Source: a gamma proteobacterium symbiont of Ctena orbiculata (GTDB taxonomy: Bacteria; Pseudomonadota; Gammaproteobacteria; Chromatiales; Chromatiaceae). Taken from it: a stretch of DNA of 64,000 bases. Of the stretch, positions 38,701 to 48,554 are shown piece after piece. The number at the start of each line of letters is the position of its first letter. Within the stretch, counting starts at the first letter, position 1. The DNA lies in the NCBI GenBank assembly GCA_003058495.1, contig QBVC01000016.1, forward strand, positions 62,001 through 126,000, read 5' to 3'. Below the pieces are notes generated by a model. It saw only the letters and a program-made list of their open reading frames with translations, made no database searches and was not told where the DNA came from. The position numbers and the translations under genes are program-made.

Positions 38701-40458
38701 TCAACCTCCAGCCAGGTCCTGGGTGGAGACCAGGGTCGGTGTCGCCGGCGGCAGTGCCAGGTTGTTGAGATGGATCATGGTCTGCTGCCCGGCCACGCCA
38801 TCCGCCGCCAATCCCCGCTGCTCTTGAAATGCCCGCAGACGGCTCTCCAGTCCGGCGTCAAACCGGTCGAGTCCCTTGCGCGCGGGCGAGACGACCCCAT
38901 CCACCTGCTGCAGGCGTTTGCGCAGCCAGGTGACTGCATCGCCGGAGGAGCCTTCGCCGATCAGCGCAATCTCGGTCAATGGCCGCCACAGCATGATGTA
39001 GTTGCCATTCCAGTAGCGCATCAGCTGGGTTCTGCTTATCACGCCCTGCCCCCGGCCGCCGTCGACCAGCAACCACTCGTCATCCACATGCTTCAACAGC
39101 AGCAGACGCCTCTGCTTATCCTGCTTGAGCTGCAACAGAAGCGGCCTGTTCAGACGCAGCAGATTCCTCCAATCCGAGGCAGCGACCAGGCAGCGCAATC
39201 CGAATGCCTTCATCTGCATGCAGGGGGGAGGTGAATTTTGCAGCTGCCTGTCATCATCCCAGAGATGGAGCAGCGCCTGGTACATGGCGCTGCGGCTCTG
39301 CGGTTCGTTGAAGAGATTCGCCAGCCTTAACTCATCCACGGCTCCCGCTTCGGCAACCGCCTCGGGAGACGCCGCATCGGGCTCGGCCATTTCGATGGCG
39401 GCAACCTCATCCGCCTGGGGAGGCGATGCCGCTTCGGGCGGACCGGTAAACTTCTCCGGCAGGGTGGGTATTTCGACGCTTCGGGGGGGTTCGATGGCGG
39501 TGGGAAGTTCGGGGATTGCAGGCTCTGCCAGGGGTGCGCTCTGCGGCTGCACCACCCCTTCGTCGATGCCGCTCTGGCTGTACCAGAAAACCATTGAGGC
39601 CAACACCAGCAGCGCCACACCCGCCCAAAGCCAGGGTTGACGGCCGAACCGTTTTCCCTTCACTTCCCGGGCGGCCCGCCAGACCAGTCGCGCACCGGCG
39701 CGCTGCCTGCCCGATGCATAGATAGCCAACAGCGCCCGCTCGCAGATGGCATTGATGACCCTCGGGATGCCGTTGGAAAAGCGATGTATCAGCTTCAGCG
39801 CCATCGGCGTAAACAGATCCTCGCGTATCCCGGCGACGGCAAGGCGATGGGCGATATAGTGGTCGGTCTCCTTGGCATTCAACGGCATCAGATGATAGCG
39901 GGCGGTGATGCGCTGATCGACCTGCCTCATCTCCTTGCGTTCCAGCATCTGCTGCAACTCAGGCTGCCCCACCAGAATGATTCGCAGCAGCTTGTGGCGG
40001 GAGGTTTCCAGATTGGTCAACAGGCGCACCTGTTCCAGCACCCTTGGACTGAGGTTTTGCGCCTCGTCCACCACCAGTACCGTATGCTTGCCCTCGGCGT
40101 GGGTCTGCAGCAGACGCCGGGTCAGAATATCGGTGAGCAGCTTCAGGGAGTAGGGCGGCCCCTGGTACTCGATGCCCAGCTCGTCGCAGATGGTGGCGAT
40201 AAATTCCCGCCTCGAGAGACGGGGATTGAGAATCAGGGCGATCTCCACGTTTTCCAGCTGCTGTGCCAGCAGACTGCGCAGCAGCAGGGTCTTGCCGGTG
40301 CCGACCTCACCGGTAAGGAGCACGAACCCGCCATTCGGGCCGGTGCCGTAGATCAGATGGGCAAGGCTCTCCTCGTGGCCCCTGCTGAGATAGAGATATC
40401 TGGGATCAGGGGTTATCGCGAAGGGATTCTCCTCGAAACCGAAATCGCTGAATTTCAT
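38701..40458 (-). CDS. gspA: GspA/ExeA-type ATPase with peptidoglycan-binding domain
   Basis: A 585-residue protein. Residues 1-265 form an AAA+ ATPase with Walker A GEVGTGKTLLL and Walker B VLVVDEAQNL, then a membrane helix near residue 285, a Pro/Glu-rich linker, and at about residues 515-575 a peptidoglycan-binding fold (LRAFQEQRGLAADGVAGQQTM). It opens the wall for the secretin using ATP. The other gsp genes are not in the window. Confidence 0.95.
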   Translation of the reverse strand: MKFSDFGFEENPFAITPDPRYLYLSRGHEESLAHLIYGTGPNGGFVLLTGEVGTGKTLLLRSLLAQQLENVEIALILNPRLSRREFIATICDELGIEYQGPPYSLKLLTDILTRRLLQTHAEGKHTVLVVDEAQNLSPRVLEQVRLLTNLETSRHKLLRIILVGQPELQQMLERKEMRQVDQRITARYHLMPLNAKETDHYIAHRLAVAGIREDLFTPMALKLIHRFSNGIPRVINAICERALLAIYASGRQRAGARLVWRAAREVKGKRFGRQPWLWAGVALLVLASMVFWYSQSGIDEGVVQPQSAPLAEPAIPELPTAIEPPRSVEIPTLPEKFTGPPEAASPPQADEVAAIEMAEPDAASPEAVAEAGAVDELRLANLFNEPQSRSAMYQALLHLWDDDRQLQNSPPPCMQMKAFGLRCLVAASDWRNLLRLNRPLLLQLKQDKQRRLLLLKHVDDEWLLVDGGRGQGVISRTQLMRYWNGNYIMLWRPLTEIALIGEGSSGDAVTWLRKRLQQVDGVVSPARKGLDRFDAGLESRLRAFQEQRGLAADGVAGQQTMIHLNNLALPPATPTLVSTQDLAGG

Positions 40459-40473
40459 GCCATCTCAGGGTGG

Positions 40474-40878
40474 CTAATCGCAGCCATCCTCGGCCTCCCC
40501 CTCGTTCTGTTCCGCGATCGTTGTCGCCAGCTCCAGCCACTTGATCGCCTCTTGTTCGTTCATCTCCACCCCCCTGCCCGAGAGATAGATCTGGCCAAGC
40601 TCGTTGGCCGCCAGATAGGAGCCGTTGGTGGCCGCCTCCTTCAACCATGCGACACCCTGATCCGTATCCTGACCAACCCCCTTGCCGAAGAGATAGAGCA
40701 TGCCAAGCTGGTACTGCGCCTCGACATGGTCATGTTTGGCGAGGCGCTTGAAACCGCGATAGGCCTCCCTGTGTTCGCCGCGGCTGAGGGCCTCCATGGC
40801 CTCCCCGAAATCCGCCGCGGGAAGATTCCCCGCCGTAAACAGGAGTAAAAGAGTAAGTGCTGTTTGAAACTTCATCAT
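40474..40878 (-). CDS. Exported Sel1/TPR-repeat protein
   Basis: A 134-residue periplasmic protein starting at the ATG at 40878 with a signal peptide to about residue 21 (NLPAAD). Two Sel1-like repeats follow: AQYQLGMLYLFGKGVGQD and AANELGQIYLSGRGVEMN. Sel1 proteins mediate protein contacts. It is on the same strand just upstream of gspA, 15 bases apart, and may be cotranscribed. Function unknown. Confidence 0.85.
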   Translation of the reverse strand: MMKFQTALTLLLLFTAGNLPAADFGEAMEALSRGEHREAYRGFKRLAKHDHVEAQYQLGMLYLFGKGVGQDTDQGVAWLKEAATNGSYLAANELGQIYLSGRGVEMNEQEAIKWLELATTIAEQNEGEAEDGCD

Positions 40879-41058
40879 GGTTGAACGCTCTGTTTTCACG
40901 CTATTCTGACACAGCACCAGGGGAAATCCACACCGACGAAGCAGTTTGATCAACCACGCAACTTTCCTGTGTGATATCGATCTGATTGTTGAATGATGCG
41001 ATCATGCTGCACTCTGTCCAATCCAGTGATCAGCTGGCAAACCCAGGTAATAACCGAT

Positions 41059-41955
41059 ATGAAAAGATCCCTTATTCTCCTGCTGCTGATGTTTCCGGGC
41101 ATGCTGGCAGCTGCCGTCGAGCCCCTGGTAACCCCTTCATGGCTGCACAACAATAGAGACAATCCCGATCTTGTTTTGCTCGATCTGCAGGATAATCAAA
41201 ACTATCTGCGGTTTCATATTCCCGGTTCGATCAACACCAATTATGCCCAGTGGCGGGTGGAAAAAAAGGGGCAACTCAAGAACATGCCGCCGGTGCCCCT
41301 GCTTGAAAAACTGATCGGCTCCCTGGGCATAGACAACAACAGCCATGTGGTCTTGATCTCCCTGGGCGCCAGCGCGGGTGACATGGCCGTCGCCGCGAGA
41401 GTCTACTGGACCTTCAAGGTGCTCGGCCACGACCGGGTTTCGATACTCGACGGCGGCCTGGTCGGTTATGCCGAAAAGCGGGTCTACCCGCTGGAAAAGG
41501 GAAACCACCAGCTGAAACCGAAAACCTTCAGGGCGAACTATCGCAAGCAGATGAATCCCGGCGCGGATGAGGTCAGATCGGCAATCGGCAACGGCACCCG
41601 GATCGTGGATAACAGAACCAGGGCGGAGTATCTCGGGATCTACGGCGGTGGCGGCAAGGAACGGGCCGGCAGGCTACCCCAGGCAGTCCACCTCAACTAT
41701 GACTGGTTGACCATAAACGGCGGCGGCAAGCTCCATAGCCCGGAAAACCTTCAGCGCATCTATGCATCGAGCAAGGTGCCGTTGCAGGGGGACCAGATCA
41801 ACTACTGCCACACCGGCAACCGGGCCGCCTTGGGCTGGTTCGTCTCCCACGAGATCCTGGGCAATCGGCAGGCCAAACTCTACGACGGCTCCACCCAGGA
41901 GTGGGCGGCCAGCCCAGCGCTGCCGATGGAGCAGCAGGTCAAGCTGAGCTACTGA
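41059..41955 (+). CDS. Periplasmic two-domain rhodanese (thiosulfate sulfurtransferase)
   Basis: A 298-residue exported protein with signal peptide [20 protein letters not shown]. Two rhodanese domains follow: the first (about 25-145) has no active-site cysteine, the second (about 165-290) has the loop [10 protein letters not shown] with the persulfide cysteine. It would move sulfane sulfur, for example from thiosulfate, in the periplasm. The gene precedes the SPATA20-like redox protein, whose frame overlaps its end, suggesting a shared role in thiol or sulfur chemistry. Confidence 0.9.
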   Translation: MKRSLILLLLMFPGMLAAAVEPLVTPSWLHNNRDNPDLVLLDLQDNQNYLRFHIPGSINTNYAQWRVEKKGQLKNMPPVPLLEKLIGSLGIDNNSHVVLISLGASAGDMAVAARVYWTFKVLGHDRVSILDGGLVGYAEKRVYPLEKGNHQLKPKTFRANYRKQMNPGADEVRSAIGNGTRIVDNRTRAEYLGIYGGGGKERAGRLPQAVHLNYDWLTINGGGKLHSPENLQRIYASSKVPLQGDQINYCHTGNRAALGWFVSHEILGNRQAKLYDGSTQEWAASPALPMEQQVKLSY

Positions 41956-42053
41956 TCAGGGAACATGGTCGCACTCTCGATCAAGCTCGCCTCACTGCCC
42001 GGTGGCTGCAGCCGTTCCACCGGGGCAGCCCGCGTCACCGCCCTCCGTTAACG

Positions 42054-44444
42054 ATGACCAGGCCCTCGATTCTCCATCTTGGTCTTCTGCTGGGCCTGAT
42101 CCTGCCCGTTCTCTCATCCGCCTACCAAGTCGAAAGGTCACCCCAAATGGAGCAGAAACTCAAAGCTGCCTATCTCGCCAAGGGGGTCGCATACCGGCCG
42201 CGCACCGAGCATTTCAACCAAGACGGCACCCCGCAGTACATCAATCGCCTGATCCTCGAGGATTCACCCTACCTGCTGCAGCATGCGCACAATCCGGTGG
42301 ATTGGTATCCCTGGTCGGAGGGGGCATTCGCCAAGGCGAAACGGGAGAACAAACCCGTCTTCCTCTCCATCGGCTACTCGACCTGTCACTGGTGTCACGT
42401 CATGGAGAGGGAGAGTTTCGAGGATCCCGCGATTGCCAACTTCCTCAATGAGCACTTCATTCCGATCAAGGTCGACCGCGAGAGCCACCCCGACGTCGAC
42501 CAGGTCTACATGACCGCCGTGATGCTGATGACGGGACATGGGGGCTGGCCGATGTCGAGCTTTCTCACGCCTCAAGGCAAGCCCTTCTTCGGCGGCACCT
42601 ACTTCACCCCCGCACAGTTCACTTCGCTGCTGCAGCAGATCGCGCGGCTCTGGCGGGAGCGTCCGGGGGATGTCGTGGAGCAGGCTGAACGGGTGGCCTC
42701 CGCGGTGGAGACGAGCAACAGTCTCGAGGGTCGGGCCAAGGCGCTGGACCGGGCCGTCACCGAGACCGCGGTGGGGAAGATGGAGGAGTCATTCGATGAG
42801 ATTCAGGGCGGCTTCGGCCAGGCCCCCAAGTTCCCCCGTGAACCCTGGCTCTATCTGCTTCTCGATCAGGCCGAGCGGAATCACGACCCCCGGGCGCTCG
42901 AGATGCTCGAGGTCACCCTGGATCATATGGCCCGCGGCGGCATCTACGATCAGGTGGCCGGGGGCTTTCACCGCTACTCCACCGATTACGAGTGGCTGGT
43001 CCCCCACTTCGAGAAGATGCTCTATAACCAGGCCCACCTCAGCCGTGTCTATCTCCGCGCATGGCGGATCACCGGACGCGAGCAGTTCCGCCGGGTGACA
43101 ACCCAGACCCTGGACTATGTGCTGCGTGAGATGAGCCTGCCCGAGGGGGGATTCTACTCCGCCACCGACGCCGACAGCGAGGGTGAAGAGGGGCGCTTCT
43201 TCACCTGGACGGCGGCGGAACTGGAGGCAGCGCTCGAACCCCGGGATGCGGCGTTGGCCCGGGCGCTCTACGGGGTCACCCCAGACGGCAATTTCGAAGG
43301 GCGCAATATCCTCCACCTCGGCCAGGGGCTGGAGAGCTATGCCGAGGAGCACGAGCTGACGGTCGCATCCCTGCGCCAGCGGCTTGATCGGATAAACCAA
43401 ACGCTGCTGCAGGTCAGAAACCGCCGCCCCGCCCCGCTGCGTGACGACAAGATCGTGACCGCCTGGAACGGCATGATGATCACCGCATTCGCCCAGGCCG
43501 CCGACACCCTTGGCCGCGCGGACTATCGCGAGGCGGCCATCAAGGCGGCTGAATTCGTCTGGCGACACAACAGGCGCGGCGAGGGCCGGCTTTGGCGGGT
43601 CCACCTCGACGGCCAGTCCTCCATCGCCGCAACCCAGGAGGACTACGCCTATCTCGCGGAGGCCCTGCTCTACCTCTACGATCTGACCGCAGATGCGAAG
43701 TGGCTGCATCGGGCGGAGGAGCTGGCCCAGGCGCTGATCGAGCGCTTTCTCGACAAGGAGAACGACGGTTTCTTCATGAGCGAGGCGGAGAGCACGATCA
43801 CCGCGATGGGCCGTCCCAAGGACGAGGGTTCGGACAATGCCATGCCCTCCGGCAGTTCAGTGGCCATCCAGGTCATGCAGCGGCTCTGGCAACGCACCGG
43901 AAAGCTCGATTTCCGCCGATTGACGGACGCCCTGATCACGCGCTTCGCCCCTTCCGTGGAGCGCAGCCCCACCGGCTACGGTTATCTTCTCAGCGCCGCG
44001 GCCGACCATCTGCATGGCGAACTGGACGCCCGCGCCTATGCGGCCCAGGGAGGCATCAGGATCGAGGGCGCCCTGTCTTCGGCCGCGAAACAGCTGATGC
44101 TGAGCGTCGACATCGAGATCCCCGACGGCTGGCATGTCAATTCGAGCCAGCCCGGGGCGAAAGATCTGATTGCAACTCGGCTGAGCCTGTCCGAGCGGGT
44201 GGAGGGCATGCGACTGGGACCGGTCACCTATCCCCGGGGAGAGCTGCAGAAGCTCGCGTTTCAGCAGCAGCCCCTCTCCGTCTATACCGGCAAGTTGCGC
44301 CTGCAGGCCTTTGTGTCCGGCACGGACGGCGCCTCCTCCGTCCCCCCGTCACTGCCGGTTGAGATCCGGCTTCAGGCCTGTAACGATGAGGTCTGCCTGC
44401 CGCCGGAGACAGTAACCCTGAGCCTTGTCCCGCCCCGTTCATAG
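42054..44444 (+). CDS. SPATA20/YyaL-like thioredoxin protein fused to a DsbD-alpha-like domain
   Basis: A 796-residue exported protein. After a signal peptide (about 1-23) comes a DUF255 thioredoxin domain with the redox motif TCHWCHVM (about residues 105-115), then a six-hairpin helical toroid of the N-acylglucosamine-epimerase type. The last 120 residues carry [16 protein letters not shown] and [14 protein letters not shown], the beta-sandwich seen in DsbD N-terminal domains, with a CxxxxC pair. The start at 42054 was chosen since the open upstream part overlaps the rhodanese gene. Substrate unknown. Confidence 0.85.
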   Translation: MTRPSILHLGLLLGLILPVLSSAYQVERSPQMEQKLKAAYLAKGVAYRPRTEHFNQDGTPQYINRLILEDSPYLLQHAHNPVDWYPWSEGAFAKAKRENKPVFLSIGYSTCHWCHVMERESFEDPAIANFLNEHFIPIKVDRESHPDVDQVYMTAVMLMTGHGGWPMSSFLTPQGKPFFGGTYFTPAQFTSLLQQIARLWRERPGDVVEQAERVASAVETSNSLEGRAKALDRAVTETAVGKMEESFDEIQGGFGQAPKFPREPWLYLLLDQAERNHDPRALEMLEVTLDHMARGGIYDQVAGGFHRYSTDYEWLVPHFEKMLYNQAHLSRVYLRAWRITGREQFRRVTTQTLDYVLREMSLPEGGFYSATDADSEGEEGRFFTWTAAELEAALEPRDAALARALYGVTPDGNFEGRNILHLGQGLESYAEEHELTVASLRQRLDRINQTLLQVRNRRPAPLRDDKIVTAWNGMMITAFAQAADTLGRADYREAAIKAAEFVWRHNRRGEGRLWRVHLDGQSSIAATQEDYAYLAEALLYLYDLTADAKWLHRAEELAQALIERFLDKENDGFFMSEAESTITAMGRPKDEGSDNAMPSGSSVAIQVMQRLWQRTGKLDFRRLTDALITRFAPSVERSPTGYGYLLSAAADHLHGELDARAYAAQGGIRIEGALSSAAKQLMLSVDIEIPDGWHVNSSQPGAKDLIATRLSLSERVEGMRLGPVTYPRGELQKLAFQQQPLSVYTGKLRLQAFVSGTDGASSVPPSLPVEIRLQACNDEVCLPPETVTLSLVPPRS

Positions 44445-44455
44445 GGGCTTCAATC

Positions 44456-45649
44456 CTACCCGCCGAAGAGCCGCCGGCACTCCTGATCGGAGCGGATCAG
44501 GCTATCCTCGATGGAGACCCCGGAAAACCAGTTCCCGGTCAGCGCCAGGGGATTCCCCTGCAGGGCCTTGTCGATCCGGGAGACCCGCTCGGCGTGCCCC
44601 AGTCGCAGGGCGGGCAGTCGATTGCTGCAGCCGACCTGGGACTCGATGGCATCCGGATCCACGCCCAACACCTGGCAGATCCTCCCCAGGCGCCCCGTCT
44701 GATCGAGAACCTCCGGCCGAAAGTGGAAGGTGAAGGCCCGATAGTGATCGTCGGGCACCAGATCCCGCGACACCGCCGAGTAGAAATCGTCGGCGACGCC
44801 GATGATACCCGCCAGCGGCGGCAGCGCCAGCCGATCCGCCTTGAGCAGCACGCTGTGGCTCTCGATGGCGGCCATTTCGATCTCCTGAAGAGGCGCAGCC
44901 AGATCCGGCATCGACCCCGCCAGAATCCCTGCCGCAATATCCGGCGCCACCGCAAGGGCGACGCTTTTAGCCTCGATGGCATCGTTTTCCAGCTGGACCC
45001 GATAGTGACCCTCTCCCCTCTCCAGGCCGATCACCGGGCTGTGGAGCCGTATCTCGAGCTGCGACGCCATGCCCTCGATAAACGACTGCAGCCCCTGTGG
45101 GCCGGTAAAACTGCGGACAATCTCCTTGCGTCTGGGCTTTTTGCGGAACAGGGCATCGGCCGGGAAATCCGCCGCGGGCTGACAGACCACCGCATCCAGG
45201 GCGGGGCCGAGCACCCGCCTGAAGTTGCGCCGGCCGATGATGCGGCCGTAATAGTCGGCGACGGTGCGCCCCTCCTTGCCGCTCATCCAGAGGCGCGGCA
45301 AGACCCCGAGCAGTTCAGGAAAGTTCAACTGGGAGGGGATGGAAGTCAGGCGTCCCTGGTGCTGCAGCCAGTAGCGCAACTTCTGTTTCGGCTGCAGGCT
45401 GTCGAGCTGCCCCGTCTCCTGCAACAGCTGCAGCAGATTGCCGTAGCTGTTGTAGCAGGTGTGGCCGCCCAGCTCGGCCCAGAACAGACCTTCACCGGTC
45501 TCGAACCTATGGCTGTTGATGGCGCCGCCGAGATGACCGCCGGCCTCGAGTATCAGGGATTGCACCCCCCTGCGCCTGGCCATCAGCGCCATACCCAGGC
45601 CGCTGATTCCCGCTCCCACCACCAACAGATCCACAACCCTGCCGCTCAT
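44456..45649 (-). CDS. FAD-dependent amine/porphyrinogen oxidase-like protein
   Basis: A 397-residue flavoprotein with dinucleotide motif VVGAGISGLGMAL and EAGGHLGG, and the C-terminal FAD segment with LTGNWFSGVSIEDS. It resembles the HemY-type protoporphyrinogen/coproporphyrinogen oxidase and amine oxidase superfamily. Its length is a little shorter than typical HemY. hemL is 3 kb away but not in the same operon, so a haem role is possible and not shown. Confidence 0.8.
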   Translation of the reverse strand: MSGRVVDLLVVGAGISGLGMALMARRRGVQSLILEAGGHLGGAINSHRFETGEGLFWAELGGHTCYNSYGNLLQLLQETGQLDSLQPKQKLRYWLQHQGRLTSIPSQLNFPELLGVLPRLWMSGKEGRTVADYYGRIIGRRNFRRVLGPALDAVVCQPAADFPADALFRKKPRRKEIVRSFTGPQGLQSFIEGMASQLEIRLHSPVIGLERGEGHYRVQLENDAIEAKSVALAVAPDIAAGILAGSMPDLAAPLQEIEMAAIESHSVLLKADRLALPPLAGIIGVADDFYSAVSRDLVPDDHYRAFTFHFRPEVLDQTGRLGRICQVLGVDPDAIESQVGCSNRLPALRLGHAERVSRIDKALQGNPLALTGNWFSGVSIEDSLIRSDQECRRLFGG

Positions 45650-45679
45650 CCCGCCAACCTATGAATCAGGCAAACAAAA

Positions 45680-45705
45680 ACCGCGCCCGGAGATCCGGGC
45701 GCGGT
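45680..45705 (-). terminator. Intrinsic terminator for the A-type Fe-S protein gene
   Basis: On the minus strand ACCGCGCCCGG pairs with CCGGGCGCGGT around ATCT, followed by TTTTTG. It lies about 90 bases after the stop of the 45795 gene. Confidence 0.88.
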
Positions 45706-45794
45706 ATCTTTGAACGACCAGCAAATGTAGTGCTGATCCCTGCGCCCGCCAGCCGCACGCCTGAGATCCTGCAGCGGGGGCGCCCGGGAACGGC

Positions 45795-46163
45795 TTAGCC
45801 GCAACCGCCTCCAGACGAGGAGCCGCAGGTGTTGCAGCCGCCTCCCATGGGTTGCAGATTGTTGAACACGAAACTGGCGTTGCCGTCGCCCTGGTCGATG
45901 AAATCGATCTCGACCCCGCGCAGGTACTGCAGGGTGCCGTCATCGACGATCACCTTGAAACCGTCGCACTCCAGCACGCCATCGTTGTCGTTGATCGCAT
46001 CACTGAAGGTCATGCCGAAGCTGATACCGCTGCAGCCACCGGGGGTGGCGAATACCCGCACGCCCTCGATGGTGTCATCGACCTGCTGAAAGAGTTCGAC
46101 CATTTTGCTCTGCGCGGTGTTGGTCAGGGTTAAGTCGTTTTCGTTTAGGGCATTCAAACTCAT
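45795..46163 (-). CDS. A-type iron-sulfur carrier protein (IscA/ErpA family)
   Basis: A 122-residue HesB-fold protein. The first cluster cysteine is in TPGGCSGISFGM. The usual C-terminal CxC pair is replaced by a longer glycine-rich tail with three cysteines (CNTC then six residues to CG), so the ligand arrangement is not the standard one. These proteins deliver Fe-S clusters to targets. It has its own terminator and is not in an isc or suf operon. Confidence 0.88.
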   Translation of the reverse strand: MSLNALNENDLTLTNTAQSKMVELFQQVDDTIEGVRVFATPGGCSGISFGMTFSDAINDNDGVLECDGFKVIVDDGTLQYLRGVEIDFIDQGDGNASFVFNNLQPMGGGCNTCGSSSGGGCG

Positions 46164-46296
46164 GCCGGATCTCCTGAATTCTTTAAATCTTGTATATGCA
46201 CCATACTATCAAGAAATGGCACCCCTATGCCAATTAACATAGAAAAAAAGTTGGTTTTTAGGGAGTCGCAGTACGCGGCCGAGGCAGGCGCCAAGG

Positions 46297-46773
46297 CTAG
46301 GTTGCCAGCTGATTTCGCGCATTCAGGTCGTAGAGGTGGCGCTCCGCATCCAACAGGTGCTGCCCCCAGTGGAGATGGAAGCCCAGGTGCCAGCCCTCGA
46401 CGGCCCGTTGAGGATGCCCGTCCAGCAGGTTGAGTCCATGCTTCAGCTCACAGTAGATATCGGTCAGATCGTCCGCGAGACTGCCGCTCATGCTCAGCCC
46501 GTCACCCGCCACGTCGTACTCCATCCAGTAGCTGTCACGCTCTCCCAACAGCTGGCGCAGATAGGTGTAGAGTTCAAACCTGGCGTCCAGATCGGCCGCT
46601 GTATAGTGGCTCTCACGGGGGGTAGGGAGATTGAGCGCGGCAACCGCGGCATGCAGGCGTGGAAGCAGGCCGGCCACCTCTTGCAGCCACTGGGTGTTTC
46701 CCTCTTGCAGGCTCTCTACCAGCTCGCAATAGTTGCGCGCCAGTGCTTCAAGTTGTTCTATTTGTGGGCTCAT
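46297..46773 (-). CDS. DUF5063-like protein
   Basis: A 158-residue acidic cytoplasmic protein, helical throughout, with SLADDLTDIYCELKHGLN and a C-terminal WHLGFHLHWGQHLLDAERHLY block resembling DUF5063 members. Function unknown. It precedes no coregulated gene on the strand, and the ATG is at 46773. Confidence 0.72.
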   Translation of the reverse strand: MSPQIEQLEALARNYCELVESLQEGNTQWLQEVAGLLPRLHAAVAALNLPTPRESHYTAADLDARFELYTYLRQLLGERDSYWMEYDVAGDGLSMSGSLADDLTDIYCELKHGLNLLDGHPQRAVEGWHLGFHLHWGQHLLDAERHLYDLNARNQLAT

Positions 46774-47083
46774 ATCTTATTCCCTCACAGTCATTTTTAT
46801 TCATTCATGCCTGCAAAAACGGCTGCCAGCCTGTCACTTGATCAACGACAATGAACTACACCAATTCACCATGCTTCGAACTCCATGTACCCCCTGAGTC
46901 TAGCAGCGATAGCGCTCAATCCTAGGAAAAACCCTTAATCCAACTCTCCATTTCAATTGAAAAAATATATCCCCCACGGGATGGGACGGCATAGGATATA
47001 GGGTTTTCTGGCCATCGCAACCCCGCCGTTGCGGGATCCCCGGGAAAAACCACAGGGATCGAAAAAAGGGATACAATTCCGGA
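46774..47083. other. Intergenic region between the DUF5063-like gene and thiD
   Basis: About 310 bases with AT-rich and C-rich patches. A TPP riboswitch was expected before thiD, but its conserved CUGAGA and GAUCUGG-type elements were not found. Weak hairpins near 47021-47040 are unremarkable. Confidence 0.6.
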
Positions 47084-47914
47084 ATGTACGATAAATCACA
47101 CCACCCTCCCGTGGTTTTGGCCATAGGGGGACACGATCCCGGAGGCGGCGCCGGGATTCAGGCGGATATCGAGGCCATCGCCGCCAACGGTTGCCACGCC
47201 GCCACCGCGCTGACCTGTCTGACCATCCAGGACAGCTGCAATGTCAGTCAGTTGCTTCCCATCGATGTCTCGATCCTGAAGGATCAGATCAATGCAACCC
47301 TGGGCGACTGCAGGGTGGCCGCGGTCAAGATAGGGCTGGTGGGCAGCCTCCCGGCGGCGCAGGCGATTATCGATATTCTGCGACACCACAGCACAATCCC
47401 GGTGGTGTTCGATCCGGTGTTGGCGGCCGGAGGCGGCAGCGAACTCGCCGACCAGGACTTGATCGATTGTCTACGCCAGACACTCATCCCTCTGTGCCGT
47501 CTGCTCACACCCAACCAGCCCGAGGCGGTGCGATTGGCCGGATCGAACGGGGTGAGGGACTATGACATCATGGCCAGCCGGCTGCTCGAGCTCGGCGCGG
47601 AATCGGTGCTGATAACCGGCAGCCACGACCCGGACGGGGGGAGCGAGATCATCCACCGTCTCTACCAGCCCTCCCGCCCCCCAACGCTTTCCCGCTGGCA
47701 GCGCCTGGCGGGTGAATATCACGGCTCCGGTTGCACCCTGACCTCCGCCATCGCGGCCAGGATGGCCACCGGCGAGGCGTTGCCGGCCGCGGTGGAACAG
47801 GGCCTGGCCTACAGTTGGTCGGCCGTCGCGCAAGGCTTCAGGACAGGACGATGCCAGGCTATCCCGGAACGGCTTGGCCCGATCCGGCGCGGACACCCGC
47901 ATGACGGCGGATAG
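47084..47914 (+). CDS. thiD: Hydroxymethylpyrimidine/phosphomethylpyrimidine kinase
   Basis: A 276-residue ribokinase-fold enzyme: AIGGHDPGGGAGIQADI, VVFDPVLAAGGGSELAD, TPNQPEAVRLAG and the catalytic HGSGCTLTSAI. It phosphorylates HMP twice for thiamine synthesis. It overlaps thiE by 14 bases. Confidence 0.95.
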   Translation: MYDKSHHPPVVLAIGGHDPGGGAGIQADIEAIAANGCHAATALTCLTIQDSCNVSQLLPIDVSILKDQINATLGDCRVAAVKIGLVGSLPAAQAIIDILRHHSTIPVVFDPVLAAGGGSELADQDLIDCLRQTLIPLCRLLTPNQPEAVRLAGSNGVRDYDIMASRLLELGAESVLITGSHDPDGGSEIIHRLYQPSRPPTLSRWQRLAGEYHGSGCTLTSAIAARMATGEALPAAVEQGLAYSWSAVAQGFRTGRCQAIPERLGPIRRGHPHDGG

Positions 47915-48554
47915 CGCATCCAGCCTGCGGGGCCTGTATGCCATAACCGACTCCCGACTCAGCCCCGGGGAACGACTGCTGCAGCATGTGGAGGCGGCAC
48001 TGCTGGGTGGCGCTGCGGTCATCCAGTACCGGGATAAGAGCGCAAGCGCCGCCCGGCGCCTCGCGGACGCCACCGCATTGAGGCGTCTCTGCAGGGATCA
48101 TGGTGCGCTGCTGATCATCAATGACGACGTCGATCTGACCGAACAGGTCGGCGCCGATGGCGTCCACCTCGGGAGGGATGACGGCTCCCTCACATCCGCC
48201 CGCGAGCGGCTTGGCAAGGATGCCGTCATCGGCGTCTCCTGCTACAACCGGCTGGAACTCGCGCGGGAGGCGGCTGCCTGCGGCGCCGACTACATCGCCT
48301 TCGGACGATTCTTCCCATCCCGCATCAAACCCGACGCGGTGCAGGCCGATGCGGCGCTTTTAACCGCGGCCAGCGCTGAACTCGGGCTGCCCCTGGTTGC
48401 CATCGGCGGGATAACGCCGGAGAATGGCGCCCCATTGATCCGTGCGGGCGCGGACATGCTGGCTGTCATCCACGGGGTATTCGGCGAGGCGGATATCCGG
48501 GCAGCCTGCCGTCGCTTTACCAGACTATTCGAGCAGGAGGAGAGACCACAATGA
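47901..48554 (+). CDS. thiE: Thiamine-phosphate synthase
   Basis: A 217-residue TIM-barrel enzyme joining HMP-PP to the thiazole phosphate. It has LYAITD at the start, VIQYRDKSA for the thiazole site, the VHLGRDDG block and AIGGITPEN. The ATG at 47901 lies inside the thiD end; its own end overlaps hemL by four bases. Confidence 0.95.
   Translation: MTADSASSLRGLYAITDSRLSPGERLLQHVEAALLGGAAVIQYRDKSASAARRLADATALRRLCRDHGALLIINDDVDLTEQVGADGVHLGRDDGSLTSARERLGKDAVIGVSCYNRLELAREAAACGADYIAFGRFFPSRIKPDAVQADAALLTAASAELGLPLVAIGGITPENGAPLIRAGADMLAVIHGVFGEADIRAACRRFTRLFEQEERPQ

Noticed and set aside
46774-47083. TPP riboswitch before thiD
   Set aside because: The conserved thi-box elements are missing.
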